Assembly: GCA_024640985.1 (NCBI GenBank) | Contig: JAHEDY010000002.1 | Span: 23,365-87,364, forward strand | DNA length: 64,000 bases | Direction: 5' to 3' | Source: Gammaproteobacteria bacterium | GTDB lineage: Bacteria > Pseudomonadota > Gammaproteobacteria > Pseudomonadales > Litorivicinaceae | In this document: in pieces, positions 24,640-33,682 of the stretch | Layout: the number at the start of each line of letters is the position of its first letter | Numbering within the stretch: the stretch's first letter is position 1 | The notes under the pieces: generated by a model | What the model saw: only the letters and a program-made list of their open reading frames with translations | Told to the model about the DNA's origin: nothing | The model's database searches: none | Translations under genes and position numbers: made by a program

Positions 24640-25590
24640 ATGACTGTATGGAAATCATTACTGGGGGCATCAGCCTTTGTGATTGGGTCGATCGCTCAGG
24701 CTTCAACGTTGGAACCTGTGATCGATAGTTTTCGACTTGCGGATTTGCTGGAGTCTCAGCAAGTCAAAGTGCTTGAGATTCGCAGTGAAGAAAAAGCGTA
24801 TCTGGCTAGCCACATTCCGGGCTCTGTCTATATTCCTTACGGTGAATTCCGCGGACCAAAAACGAACCCTGGAAAACTTCCTGAGCTGAAACAACTGGCG
24901 AAGTCTCTTGGATCTCGAGGCATTGATACATTGGATTCGGTTGTCATCGTGCATGATGGTGTGACCACAACCGATTTCGGAGCCGCCGCTCGCGTTTACT
25001 GGACGTTGAAGAGCGTCGGTTTTGAATCCCTTGCGATCTTAAATGGTGGTTTTCGGGGATATCAAAAAGACGGATTTGAGTTGGCGTCGGGGTGGACGGC
25101 AGTAGAACCTGCCAATCCTCAACTGGTCTTTAACGCGACCTGGTACGCGGATACGACTGAAGTTGCGAAACAAGTTGCAGGGCAGGGCAATGCGAAACTC
25201 TTAGATGCGCGCCTCGACGCCTTTTATGCCGGTAAGGCATGGCACGACGCAGCTGCACGTCCGGGAATTTTGCCGGGTGCTGAACAGTTCGCTTTCGAGG
25301 CATTCTTCGATAAGAATACGCCGTTGTTAAAGCATGCCAACGAAGTGCAATCAATTGTGACTAGCCAACAACTCAACCAGCCGGGCACGATTTCCTATTG
25401 CAATACCGGTCATTGGGCCGCAACCAACTGGTTTGTCTTGAGCGAAGTGGCGAAGGTTCCAGATGTTAAGCTCTATGCAGAATCGATGGTTGAATGGTCG
25501 GCATTGAACAAACCCATGGAAAATGTACCGACTTCAGTCCAGTTTGCGATCTTGAAGACGAAAAAATGGTTTGGCAATTTGGTGAATTAA
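24640..25590 (+). CDS. Periplasmic tandem-rhodanese sulfurtransferase
   Basis: 316 residues. A signal peptide (about 1-21, cut after IAQA) is followed by two rhodanese domains. The first (about 30-150) has HIPGSVYIPYGEF but D106 in VIVHDGVTT where the active cysteine would be. The second (about 165-300) has C254 in SYCNTGHWA and is probably the active one. Such thiosulfate sulfurtransferases move sulfane sulfur. The gene precedes a YeeE-type transporter by 3 bases, suggesting they handle thiosulfate or persulfide together at the membrane. Confidence 0.88.
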   Translation: MTVWKSLLGASAFVIGSIAQASTLEPVIDSFRLADLLESQQVKVLEIRSEEKAYLASHIPGSVYIPYGEFRGPKTNPGKLPELKQLAKSLGSRGIDTLDSVVIVHDGVTTTDFGAAARVYWTLKSVGFESLAILNGGFRGYQKDGFELASGWTAVEPANPQLVFNATWYADTTEVAKQVAGQGNAKLLDARLDAFYAGKAWHDAAARPGILPGAEQFAFEAFFDKNTPLLKHANEVQSIVTSQQLNQPGTISYCNTGHWAATNWFVLSEVAKVPDVKLYAESMVEWSALNKPMENVPTSVQFAILKTKKWFGNLVN

Positions 25591-25593
25591 TTT

Positions 25594-26688
25594 TTGGTTA
25601 TACGAACACTTCTGATTGTTGGTCTCCTTTCAACGCTCGCTGTTTCAGCGGGCGTTCGTTTTTCTCTCCTGTTAGGCCTTGGACTACTGATCGGCTTCAG
25701 TCTTGAGCGAATGGGCTTTGGTTTTGCAGGTCCGTGGCGTCGGTTAATTCGAGATCGCAATGCCCAGGGAATGATGGCACAACTGCTGGCGATTGGTCTG
25801 ACAGCGATCGTGATTCAACCCATTATTGCTGATGCGCCAGGGTCATTTTTAGGGGCAATTGCTCCGGTATCAGTCACTATGGTGATGGCGGCCTTTGTGT
25901 TCGGCCTTTCCATGCAAATGATCTTGGGTTGTGGGTCCGGAACGCTAATCAATGCAGGTTCAGGGAATGTGATTGCTTTGGTCGCACTTCCGTTATTTTG
26001 TCTCGGAAGCTTTTTAGGGACCTTGCTGGTGCCAATCGCAATCGAGTCAACACCACATATTCCGGTGAGTTTGCCTGCATTGTTTGGCGTCAAGGGAAGT
26101 GTCGGCGTCACTGTAATCGGGCTCGTTGCGGTCGGGTTGGTTGCCTCTCGATATAGCCAAGCTCCGTTATGGAATCGACGGCTTTTGACCGCTGCTGTCA
26201 TTTTAGCAGGGCTTGCGATCCTTCATGTTCTCGTTGCCGGGCAGCCCTGGGGCGTGGTTTATGGGTTAGGTCTTTGGGTTGCAAAAGCAGCACAAGGGTT
26301 CGGCTGGGATCCCGCGACCGCAGCTTTTTGGACGCACCCAATCAATGTCGCGGCACTGGAAAGTTCGATTTTGACCGATACAACCTCGCTGACCAGTCTC
26401 GGGTTAGTCGGTGGTGCGGCCTTGGCTGCCTGGAAAGAGTCAACGAATCGTCCGCTCGGACAATCCGTTGCCTTGTGGTTTTATCTGGTTGCGGCGCTTT
26501 TTGGTCTATTGCTGGGAGTTTCGTCAAGGCTTGCTTTTGGCTGTAATGTCGGCGCGCTATTCAGCGGCATTGCATCTGGCTCATTGCATGGTTGGGCGTG
26601 GTTATTAGCGGGTTTCATTGGCAGTATCGTGGGCGTTCGATTACGAGATCAACTCTGGTCGCTTGCACAAACGAGTCGGCAGTCATGA
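25594..26688 (+). CDS. YeeE/YedE (TsuA)-family sulfur-compound transporter
   Basis: 364 residues with about 9-11 hydrophobic helices in two related halves. Each half carries a conserved cysteine: C113 in LGCGSGTLINAG and C317 in FGCNVGALFSGI, as in the thiosulfate transporter YeeE/TsuA, which passes thiosulfate along cysteines. It starts at TTG 25594, three bases after the rhodanese stop, and its stop overlaps a 58-codon gene by ATGA. Import of thiosulfate or a related sulfur compound is likely; direction and substrate are inferred. Confidence 0.87.
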   Translation: MVIRTLLIVGLLSTLAVSAGVRFSLLLGLGLLIGFSLERMGFGFAGPWRRLIRDRNAQGMMAQLLAIGLTAIVIQPIIADAPGSFLGAIAPVSVTMVMAAFVFGLSMQMILGCGSGTLINAGSGNVIALVALPLFCLGSFLGTLLVPIAIESTPHIPVSLPALFGVKGSVGVTVIGLVAVGLVASRYSQAPLWNRRLLTAAVILAGLAILHVLVAGQPWGVVYGLGLWVAKAAQGFGWDPATAAFWTHPINVAALESSILTDTTSLTSLGLVGGAALAAWKESTNRPLGQSVALWFYLVAALFGLLLGVSSRLAFGCNVGALFSGIASGSLHGWAWLLAGFIGSIVGVRLRDQLWSLAQTSRQS

Positions 26689-26861
26689 CTCGGCGATTCG
26701 GAATCATCGTGGCACTGCTCGGTGCCTTAGGGGTGGTCGTTATTGACTGGACGCTTGGCGTCCCACCTGATCCATTTCGAGCTCCAGATCCCATGGCATT
26801 CGGTTCGACATCTGGCGCGTCTGGTGCGATTTGCACCTTTGCCCCTGGAGCTCAGGAATGA
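26685..26861 (+). CDS. Small hypothetical exported or membrane-anchored protein (58 aa)
   Basis: 58 residues from the ATG at 26685. It is not recognised. Residues 1-20 (MTRRFGIIVALLGALGVVVI) look like a signal anchor or signal peptide; the rest is Pro/Gly/Ser-rich with one cysteine (FGSTSGASGAICTFAPGAQE). Its start overlaps the yeeE stop (ATGA) and its stop overlaps the methyltransferase start (ATGA). Such exact coupling on both sides argues it is a real gene. It may assist the transporter, but nothing in the sequence proves this. Confidence 0.6.
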   Translation: MTRRFGIIVALLGALGVVVIDWTLGVPPDPFRAPDPMAFGSTSGASGAICTFAPGAQE

Positions 26862-27325
26862 AGCACGTTTTTATCACGTCTAACTTTGGCCCGATTCGTC
26901 TTGATTTTGATGGAGAGAGCTTGTTGCGCGTGACACAGGTCAGCCGAAAAGGAGCGAGCGATATCATCGATCCAGACCTCCTGAATCCTGTCATTCAATG
27001 TATCAATGGCGAACGTGATGGACTTGGAATCCCTGTGAGGTTTGAAGGGACTCCCTTCCAAATCAAAGTTTGGGAAGCGATGCGACAGATTCCCCCTGGT
27101 GAAGTGTTGAGCTATTCCGAGTTAGCGAAGCGAGCGGGCAATATGAGAGCGACGCGCGCGGTCGCATCAGCTTGCGGACATAATCCTTGCGCAATTGTTG
27201 TTCCTTGTCATCGAGTCGTAAGGCGAGACCACGGTCTAGGTGGGTTCTTCTGGGGCCTCAATGTCAAAAAAACATTACTCACGCGAGAGGGAATCAGAAT
27301 TAACGCCGATGGCTACATTGTCTAG
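26858..27325 (+). CDS. Methylated-DNA-protein cysteine methyltransferase
   Basis: 155 residues from the ATG at 26858. The C-terminal half has the signature IVVPCHRVV with acceptor cysteine C117, the winged-helix stretch YSELAKRAGNMRATRAVASA with the arginine finger, and GLGGFFWGLNVKKTLLTREG. It removes O6-alkyl groups from guanine by suicide transfer. The open frame upstream is rejected because the ATG overlaps the preceding stop. It is the last gene of the rhodanese-yeeE series; its 3' end overlaps the convergent cbb-linked gene by 4 bases. Confidence 0.94.
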   Translation: MKHVFITSNFGPIRLDFDGESLLRVTQVSRKGASDIIDPDLLNPVIQCINGERDGLGIPVRFEGTPFQIKVWEAMRQIPPGEVLSYSELAKRAGNMRATRAVASACGHNPCAIVVPCHRVVRRDHGLGGFFWGLNVKKTLLTREGIRINADGYIV

Positions 27326-27627
27326 TCTGATTTGAGCTCGTCTTCACCGCTCCATCCGGCCGCCTTTGCACGCTTGACGGCTTCTCCATGGATGCGCAAG
27401 AAGCGTTCTTGTAGGTCAGCAGGCAGAGCCCCCACGCGATACCCATAGGGCTGCCAAGCTTTTTCTGTTTGGTCCCATAATTGCTCAATTCCTTGAGAAA
27501 GCCAGCCTTCACAGGTTTCCGATTCATCGATGATGCCAAAAATCTGAGCATCCCGAATGATTTTTCCAGTGGCCGTCATTCCACCATTGATGTCGTTTTG
27601 AATGCCAACATATCGCTTTTCGCTCAT
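27322..27627 (-). CDS. Conserved hypothetical protein, fifth gene of the cbb operon
   Basis: 101 residues, no function recognised. It begins MSEKRYVGIQNDINGGMTAT and contains DAQIFGIIDESETCEGW; the C-terminus is helical (ERFLRIHGEAVKRAKAAGW). No signal peptide or membrane helix. It starts 8 bases after cbbO, and its ribosome-binding site AGGAC overlaps the cbbO stop, so translation is likely coupled. The position suggests a role with RuBisCO or its activase, but similar proteins may also occur elsewhere. Confidence 0.75.
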   Translation of the reverse strand: MSEKRYVGIQNDINGGMTATGKIIRDAQIFGIIDESETCEGWLSQGIEQLWDQTEKAWQPYGYRVGALPADLQERFLRIHGEAVKRAKAAGWSGEDELKSD

Positions 27628-27635
27628 AGAATGTC

Positions 27636-29978
27636 CTAGCTGGTTAGACTTGCAAAGAGTGTCGGAAGTTGTTCAGGAAGTCGATTCACGTGATCGAGAA
27701 TCATGTAATTATTTTGCCCAAAAATCCGCTTCACATATTGATCAGCGTGCGGATCGAGGGTTAAGCAGTAGGTGAACACTCCCTGTGTTGCTAACTCATC
27801 GACCGCTTTTTTTGCATCATGTCGAAGGTGTTGAGGATCACGCTCATCGACATCGGCAGGAGCGCCATCAGTGACTAATAAGATCAGCTTTCTTTTTTCT
27901 GGTTGTTTCAAAAGCCCGCGAGCAGCATGTCGCAAGGCAGCACCCATGCGTGTCGATAAGCCACCCTGCATCCCATCAAGGCGGGCTTTCGCCTCTTCGT
28001 CGAAGCGTTGGTTAAACTGTTTGAATGTGCAGTAACGGACATCATGGCGTCCATCTGATGCAAATCCGGCGATTGAGAAAGGATCTCCGATGCCCTGAAT
28101 TGCCGTTGCAACCAGTGTTGCTGCCTCTTTAGTGAGATCTAAGACGGTTTGCTCTGTGCCATCAACGAAATCGTTGGTGCTTTCTGATAGGTCAAGGAGT
28201 ACGGTCACAGATAGGTCGCGTGAATGGATTTGATTTCGCATCGTGATTCTAGGGTCTGGCTGTTGACCCATGCGAATTGCAACCAATGCGTCGATCGCAG
28301 CATTTAAATCGATTTCTTCACCATCTTCCATGTGCCGGATTCGCTGCACTCCAGAAGGACTTAACAAATCAATGATCTGGCGGATCCGATTTGCAACGGG
28401 TTTGTATTTCAACAGGATTTGATCAATCACAGCGGGATCGCCTCGGGTCGCTCGGCGTTCATACAATGTCACCCAGTCAGGTCGAAACAACTGAACTTGG
28501 TAATCCCATTCTCGATAATGATAAGGTGCTGAGATAGGCTCTTTTCCCCACATCGCATTAAAACTGACGGTGGCCTCTCCAGCATCCTCATAGGGCATGA
28601 ATTCATCCCGGCAAACCCAGATCTCCTGAGCATCGTCCCCTGCAAGCTCGCAATCAACTTCATGTGCCATTTCAAGAACGGAGACATATTTCCGAACCTG
28701 GCGTTGTGATGCAGGGATGTACTCGGCGCCATGCCTGGCCCAGTCAAAAGCTTCAAATTCCCACATAAAACGATTGTCATCACGATAAGGAATGCGAATC
28801 GTATTTAAAACCCTGAGGCTTGGTACGTCCTGCGTCGACGCAAAATACTGATAGATCCGCAACCCTAAATCCCTAGAAATTGAATTCGTTAGAGGGTTTT
28901 TCACAACCAGAAGGTGGAATTGCTCGACGATCTGGTCGAGTTCTGATGTGCCAGTTTTCATGGCCGGATCATTGAGAGAGATGGCAACTTTCTCGAGTGC
29001 CTCGACGGTTGTGTGTTCCAGGGAGTGGTTATGGTTTAGCTGGAGTAAAGAACCCCACAGTTTCCGTAACCCAGGGAACTCTTGAATTGCATTCCATTCA
29101 ACTCGGGCATCTTCAACTAGACCGATAAAAAACAGATGTGCCTGAGACAGTTGTTCAGCAGGCAGTACCTCGAGCGTGTAATGGATATGCGCTGCTTGAT
29201 GAGCTGCCATCGCTCGGTAGATGTCGTAACCACTGACGTCTCCGAGATCGTCGAGCGCGTCAGGTAAATGCATCACGTAATGTTCAAGATAAGGTCTGAA
29301 ACCTTCGTAATCAGCAGCTGTTGGGCGAAGAAAAAAGTCTCTTCCCCATAATGCGCGAAGATAAAAGTTAATTTTCCTCTGCGAATCAACAAATAAGGTG
29401 CCGCGACGCTCTTGGGCTAGCATGGTTTGCGAGTCAGCAGTTTCGAGCGAGAAATATCGGGTTAGATTCGGAAGATCTTTCCGATACGCCTCGGCACCGT
29501 AATTGGCCCAACGCTTCAATCCGGAGAGCGTAAGTTTGGAGAGTAATTCATCAATGTGCGTCAGCATCGGGCGCAATCCTCGAGCGGCCTTCGCTGAGAG
29601 CTGATGGATCAAGGCCAGATAACCTTTTAAGAGTTCAGGGTCTCCTAATCGCCTCGCGGCTGTTGGCAATGATGAAAAGAGAAGGGTAATCACTTCACCA
29701 CTGGTCATCGAAGCGAGTTTCATTGCGGCGCCAAGGCAATCTCGTAAGCTGTCTTCACCACACTCTTTCACAACATCTGGCATATGCTCAAGCCAGGCGA
29801 GCGACAAATCATAGCCTCGTCCAAGCTGTACGAGACCTCTTGCACCCTCCGCATAATCAGAGAGTCCTTGTGAGGAAAGCGATCGCGCGGCTTCGTGAAA
29901 ACACGCCTCGAAGGTTTGACAAAATCCTTCAGGAGCATCTTGAAAGCTATCGAGATAGTGGTCGAGATTGACACTCAT
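27636..29978 (-). CDS. cbbO: RuBisCO activase component CbbO (VWA protein)
   Basis: 780 residues. A long helical N-terminal part is followed by a C-terminal von Willebrand factor A domain with the metal-binding motif LLDLSESTN (D596, S598, S600) and LVTDGAPADVDE. CbbO binds RuBisCO through its VWA metal site and, with the CbbQ hexamer, pulls inhibitory sugar phosphates off the enzyme. Length matches known CbbO. It is 9 bases after cbbQ. The related NorD lacks this context, so CbbO is preferred. Confidence 0.93.
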   Translation of the reverse strand: MSVNLDHYLDSFQDAPEGFCQTFEACFHEAARSLSSQGLSDYAEGARGLVQLGRGYDLSLAWLEHMPDVVKECGEDSLRDCLGAAMKLASMTSGEVITLLFSSLPTAARRLGDPELLKGYLALIHQLSAKAARGLRPMLTHIDELLSKLTLSGLKRWANYGAEAYRKDLPNLTRYFSLETADSQTMLAQERRGTLFVDSQRKINFYLRALWGRDFFLRPTAADYEGFRPYLEHYVMHLPDALDDLGDVSGYDIYRAMAAHQAAHIHYTLEVLPAEQLSQAHLFFIGLVEDARVEWNAIQEFPGLRKLWGSLLQLNHNHSLEHTTVEALEKVAISLNDPAMKTGTSELDQIVEQFHLLVVKNPLTNSISRDLGLRIYQYFASTQDVPSLRVLNTIRIPYRDDNRFMWEFEAFDWARHGAEYIPASQRQVRKYVSVLEMAHEVDCELAGDDAQEIWVCRDEFMPYEDAGEATVSFNAMWGKEPISAPYHYREWDYQVQLFRPDWVTLYERRATRGDPAVIDQILLKYKPVANRIRQIIDLLSPSGVQRIRHMEDGEEIDLNAAIDALVAIRMGQQPDPRITMRNQIHSRDLSVTVLLDLSESTNDFVDGTEQTVLDLTKEAATLVATAIQGIGDPFSIAGFASDGRHDVRYCTFKQFNQRFDEEAKARLDGMQGGLSTRMGAALRHAARGLLKQPEKRKLILLVTDGAPADVDERDPQHLRHDAKKAVDELATQGVFTYCLTLDPHADQYVKRIFGQNNYMILDHVNRLPEQLPTLFASLTS

Positions 29979-29987
29979 AAGATCGCC

Positions 29988-30797
29988 CTAGGTGAAGAAT
30001 GTCTCCACAGCCGCTTCGAGTGTCTGACGCATATCTGGATCATCGGTTAGCGGTGTAACGAGTGTCATCTGACAGGCTAACTTAGCGTCAATCCCTTCGT
30101 TGATCATCTGTGCAGCATAGACGAGAAGTCGTGTCGAGATGCCCTCATCCAACCCGTGACCCTTGAGATTTCGCGTCCGGTGCGCGATTTGAACCAGTTT
30201 CTGCGCGACACTCGAATCCACGCCGGCTTCCTGGGCAACGATTTGCGCTTCCGCGTCGTCCGTCGGGTAATCAAAATCCATGGCCGCAAAGCGTTGTTTT
30301 GTAGATTGCTTCAAATCCTTCATCAATGACTGATAACCAGGATTGTATGAAATCACCAATTGAAAGTCAGGATGGGCTTCAACGAGCTCTCCCTTCTTAT
30401 CCAGTGGCAGTTGTCTACGGTGGTCTGTGAGAGGATGAATGACAACTGTCGTATCTTGACGCGCTTCAACAATTTCATCGAGATAACAGATTGCTCCAAT
30501 TCGCGCCGCGGTGGTTAGCGGTCCGTCGTGCCAGTGCGTTCCGTCTTGATCCAGCAGAAATCGACCGACAAGATCGGACGCGGTCATGTCTTCGTTACAG
30601 GCGACGGTAATCAAAGGGCGTCCTAATTTCCACGCCATATACTCAACGAACCGTGACTTACCACATCCCGTTGGCCCTTTGAGCATAACAGGCATGCGGC
30701 GCGCGTAGGCGGCTTCGTAAAGAATGTCTTCACCTGAGGTGACTTGATAGAAGGGTTCTTGTGCGATGCGATATTGATCAGTCGATTCCTGACTCAT
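29988..30797 (-). CDS. cbbQ: RuBisCO activase ATPase CbbQ (MoxR-type AAA+)
   Basis: 269 residues from the ATG at 30797, which has GGGAG 7 bases upstream; the longer frame to 30818 enters the intergenic hairpin. Walker A GPTGCGKS (41-48), Walker [10 protein letters not shown] (D107, E108), and [21 protein letters not shown] with sensor and arginine-finger residues. CbbQ forms a hexameric ring driving RuBisCO remodelling with CbbO. It lies downstream of cbbS, separated by a small hairpin that could set its lower expression. Confidence 0.95.
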   Translation of the reverse strand: MSQESTDQYRIAQEPFYQVTSGEDILYEAAYARRMPVMLKGPTGCGKSRFVEYMAWKLGRPLITVACNEDMTASDLVGRFLLDQDGTHWHDGPLTTAARIGAICYLDEIVEARQDTTVVIHPLTDHRRQLPLDKKGELVEAHPDFQLVISYNPGYQSLMKDLKQSTKQRFAAMDFDYPTDDAEAQIVAQEAGVDSSVAQKLVQIAHRTRNLKGHGLDEGISTRLLVYAAQMINEGIDAKLACQMTLVTPLTDDPDMRQTLEAAVETFFT

Positions 30798-30819
30798 AGT
30801 GAAACTCCCTAAACACAAT

Positions 30820-30839
30820 GACCCCAGCGAACCGGGGTC
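30820..30839 (-). terminator. Hairpin between cbbS and cbbQ (possible attenuator)
   Basis: On the minus strand GACCCC (30839-30834) and GGGGTC (30825-30820) form a 6-bp stem around an 8-base loop, followed by a weak T-rich stretch (ATTGTGTTT). It is 10 bases after the cbbS stop. It could end most cbbLS transcripts and let fewer reach cbbQO, or stabilise the cbbLS message. Confidence 0.5.
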
Positions 30840-30848
30840 TGTGTCATA

Positions 30849-31205
30849 TCAAACCGGATTGCCGCGATAAACAACCATTTCAGCGCCTTTCGATTGCGCA
30901 TAGTTGTCATAGCCGACTAAGCGGACATGATTGTTTGGATGGGCTTTATGACAGGCGTCAGCCTCACCTAAAATCCGATCCACATCCGACTCACCAAACA
31001 TCGGGAGTTTCCACATATACCAGTAATGATGCATCGCATTTTCTGGCTCTGTGTGCTCAATCGCTGGATTCCAGCCTTGAGAGACAATGTATTCCACTTG
31101 CTTACGAATACGCTCAGCATCCATTTCAGGCAAATACGAGAAAGTCTCAAATTTGCGGCTTGTCACGTCTGAGAGAGACGATTTGTAATCTTGAATAGCG
31201 CTCAT
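30849..31205 (-). CDS. cbbS: RuBisCO small subunit
   Basis: 118 residues. [35 protein letters not shown] and the C-terminal VRLVGYDN are form I small-subunit motifs. Eight copies cap the L8 core. The gene follows cbbL by 21 bases. With cbbQO directly downstream and no carboxysome genes, it fits the form IA type found free in the cytoplasm (IAq). Confidence 0.97.
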   Translation of the reverse strand: MSAIQDYKSSLSDVTSRKFETFSYLPEMDAERIRKQVEYIVSQGWNPAIEHTEPENAMHHYWYMWKLPMFGESDVDRILGEADACHKAHPNNHVRLVGYDNYAQSKGAEMVVYRGNPV

Positions 31206-31226
31206 TATGTATTCCTTCTTCTCTGA

Positions 31227-32657
31227 TCAACGGTGCTGAACATCAAGCTTGTCGACAGTATCGAACTCAAACTTAATTTCTTTCCATGTTTCCATCGCGG
31301 TTGCAAGCTCAGGACTCGACTTGGCGGCTTCCTGAAGGATTTCCTTACCTTCCTTTTCTAGTTCGCGACCCTGGTTCCGCGCCTCAACACAGGCTTCCAG
31401 AGCGACGCGGTTCGCTGCAGCACCAGCGGCATTGCCCCACGGATGTCCCAGAGTCCCTCCGCCGAACTGGAGAACCGCATCATCACCAAAGATGGTGACC
31501 AAGGCAGGCATGTGCCACACATGGATGCCACCAGAGGCAACGGCCAACCCGCCAGGCATTGCACCCCAGTCTTGATCAAAGAAAATCCCACGAGAACGAT
31601 CTTCTTTGACGTAACTTTCTCGTAATAGGTCAATCCACCCCAAAGTGGAGGCCCGATCACCTTCCAATTTGCCGACGACCGTTCCTGTGTGTAGATGGTC
31701 GCCTCCTGAGAGACGTAACATTTTGGTTAATACCCGGAAGTGGATCCCATGATTTGGATTTCGGTCAAGGACAGCATGCATTGCTCGGTGAATATGAAGC
31801 AGCATGCCATTATCGCGACACCAATTCGCCAAACCAGTATTGGCTGTGAAACCGCCGGTTAAGTAGTCATGCATGATGATTGGCGCGCCGATTTCTTTGG
31901 CATATTCCGCACGCTTATACATTTCTTCAGGTGTTGGTGCGGTAACGTTGAGGTAGTGCCCCTTGCGCTCGCCAGTTTCAACTTCTGCTTTATTGATCGC
32001 TTCCATCACAAAGTCAAAGCGTTGACGCCAGCGCATGAAGGGTTGCGAATTCACGTTTTCATCGTCTTTGGTAAAATCGAGACCTCCTCGCAGACACTCA
32101 TAGACCGCACGTCCGTAGTTTTTCCCCGATAAACCAAGCTTTGGCTTGATGGTACAGCCGAGGAGGGGGCGGCCATATTTGTTCATGAGGTCGCGCTCGA
32201 CTTGGATACCGTGTGGTGGGCCGCCACAGGTCATGACGTAGGCGATTGGGATTCGAACGTCTTCTAGGCGTAACGCTCGGACTGCCTTAAATCCAAACAC
32301 ATTACCGACCAGCGAGGTCAATACGTTCACCACAGACCCTTCCTCAAACAGATCAATTGGGTATGCGATGAAGGCATAATAGGCATCGTCGCTTCCTGGC
32401 ACATCTTCGATCGCGTAAGCGCGCCCTTTATAGTGATCAAGATCTGTGAGTAGATCCGTCCATACAGTGGTCCAAGTTCCTGTGGAGCTCTCAGCCGCTA
32501 CTGCGGCTGCAGCTTCCTCGCGAGGAACGCCTTCCTGAGGAGTGATTTTAAAGCACGCCAGGAAATCTGTATCTTTCGGCACATACTCCGGCATCCAATA
32601 CGTCTCGCGGTATTCTTTAACACCCGCGCTGTAGCTTTTCCCTTGATCTTTTGACAT
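31227..32657 (-). CDS. cbbL: RuBisCO large subunit, form IA
   Basis: 476 residues. Active-site features are intact: [13 protein letters not shown] (K171, K173), [11 protein letters not shown] with the carbamylated lysine K197 and its metal-binding D/E, the mobile loop 6 ([10 protein letters not shown]), and [10 protein letters not shown]. It fixes CO2 onto ribulose-1,5-bisphosphate. The N-terminal stretch [11 protein letters not shown] is typical of proteobacterial form IA. AAGGA precedes the ATG by 6 bases. First gene of cbbL-S-Q-O-X, divergent from its regulator cbbR. Confidence 0.98.
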   Translation of the reverse strand: MSKDQGKSYSAGVKEYRETYWMPEYVPKDTDFLACFKITPQEGVPREEAAAAVAAESSTGTWTTVWTDLLTDLDHYKGRAYAIEDVPGSDDAYYAFIAYPIDLFEEGSVVNVLTSLVGNVFGFKAVRALRLEDVRIPIAYVMTCGGPPHGIQVERDLMNKYGRPLLGCTIKPKLGLSGKNYGRAVYECLRGGLDFTKDDENVNSQPFMRWRQRFDFVMEAINKAEVETGERKGHYLNVTAPTPEEMYKRAEYAKEIGAPIIMHDYLTGGFTANTGLANWCRDNGMLLHIHRAMHAVLDRNPNHGIHFRVLTKMLRLSGGDHLHTGTVVGKLEGDRASTLGWIDLLRESYVKEDRSRGIFFDQDWGAMPGGLAVASGGIHVWHMPALVTIFGDDAVLQFGGGTLGHPWGNAAGAAANRVALEACVEARNQGRELEKEGKEILQEAAKSSPELATAMETWKEIKFEFDTVDKLDVQHR

Positions 32658-32705
32658 TTTTTATCCTTTTCCTTGGCTGAAAGAATGCAGTGGAGATTAG
32701 GTCAG

Positions 32706-32734
32706 TTGATCGATCAGTAAAAATAGATTATTTA
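32706..32734 (+). promoter_or_regulatory. cbbL/cbbR divergent control region
   Basis: The 101 bases between the two starts hold a perfect palindrome TGATCGATCA (32707-32716). It overlaps a plausible cbbR promoter, TTGATC (32706-32711), 17 bases, TATTTA (32729-32734). A/T-rich dyads follow (TTTATATGCAATATATA). CbbR, a LysR-type protein, usually binds such T-N11-A sites here and activates cbbL; the exact site is inferred. Confidence 0.5.
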
Positions 32735-32758
32735 TATGCAATATATAGAGAAATACTT

Positions 32759-33682
32759 ATGCATAAGATCTATCTTCCAACGATTCAGCAAATGAAGTTG
32801 TTCGAAGCAGTCGCTCGACTTCGGTCCGTCACTCGCGCAGCAGAGGAGGTAAGCCTGACACAGCCATCGGTCTCCATGCAGGTTAAGGCACTCGAAGAAA
32901 AAATTGGAATGCCATTAATCGACCAGATCGGAAAGAATTTATTTTTAACTCGGGCAGGGGAAGAGGTTGCAAACACGTCGCGAGAAATTCTTGATCGCCT
33001 TGACGTGATGAAAACGAATCTGGCAAGTGTGAATAATGAGATTGCAGGTTCCTTAAATCTTGCGGTCGTTACCACCACCAAATATTTTTTGCCGCAACGT
33101 ATCGGTGAATTCAAGCGGCGTTATCCAGGGGTTGAGCCCCGCGTTAACATGGGTAATCGAGAGCAAATTATGCAGCGCCTCGCCAATAATCTTGACGATG
33201 TCTACATTATGGGCACTCCACCGGATCAAAAAGTATTAGCCTATGCTCCGATTTCAACGAACGAAATTGTGTTTGTTGCTCATCCTTACCATCCATTGGC
33301 CGCACTGCCATCGATGACGCTCGATCAACTCCTGTCTGCGGATATCATTAGCCGTGAGAGGGGTTCAGGGACCCGTCAGGCGATCGAAAGACGGTTTGCC
33401 GAAAACGGGTTGCAGTTGAACCCATTGATGGAATTTGAAGATAGTGAGGCGATTAAGCTTGCGGCAATTTCCGGTTTGGGTATTGCTTATCTACCCATTC
33501 AGTCGATGCGACTTGAACTCGCCGCACGAGAGCTTGTGATATTAAATGTGCAAGGATTTCCGTTAAAAAGACAGTGGTATGCGATGCACCACCGGGCAAA
33601 GCACCTCTCTCGCGTGGCTGAACGTTTCCTTGAGTTTCTTCAGGAACCCGATGCCGATAAAATCATTCACGACTCGCTTTAA
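32759..33682 (+). CDS. cbbR: LysR-type regulator CbbR
   Basis: 307 residues from the ATG at 32759; upstream in-frame codons lie in the promoter region. The N-terminal winged helix-turn-helix (LFEAVARLRSVTRAAEEVSLTQPSVSMQVKALEEKIG) and the effector domain (RERGSGTRQAIERRF, SGLGIAYLP) agree with CbbR. CbbR senses metabolites such as RuBP or NADPH and controls the cbb operon. It is divergent from cbbL, the standard arrangement. Its 3' end overlaps the convergent DNA glycosylase gene by 20 bases. Confidence 0.95.
   Translation: MHKIYLPTIQQMKLFEAVARLRSVTRAAEEVSLTQPSVSMQVKALEEKIGMPLIDQIGKNLFLTRAGEEVANTSREILDRLDVMKTNLASVNNEIAGSLNLAVVTTTKYFLPQRIGEFKRRYPGVEPRVNMGNREQIMQRLANNLDDVYIMGTPPDQKVLAYAPISTNEIVFVAHPYHPLAALPSMTLDQLLSADIISRERGSGTRQAIERRFAENGLQLNPLMEFEDSEAIKLAAISGLGIAYLPIQSMRLELAARELVILNVQGFPLKRQWYAMHHRAKHLSRVAERFLEFLQEPDADKIIHDSL

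Noticed and set aside
25815-26546. Frames on both strands inside the yeeE-type gene
   Set aside because: Shadow frames of a well-supported membrane protein.
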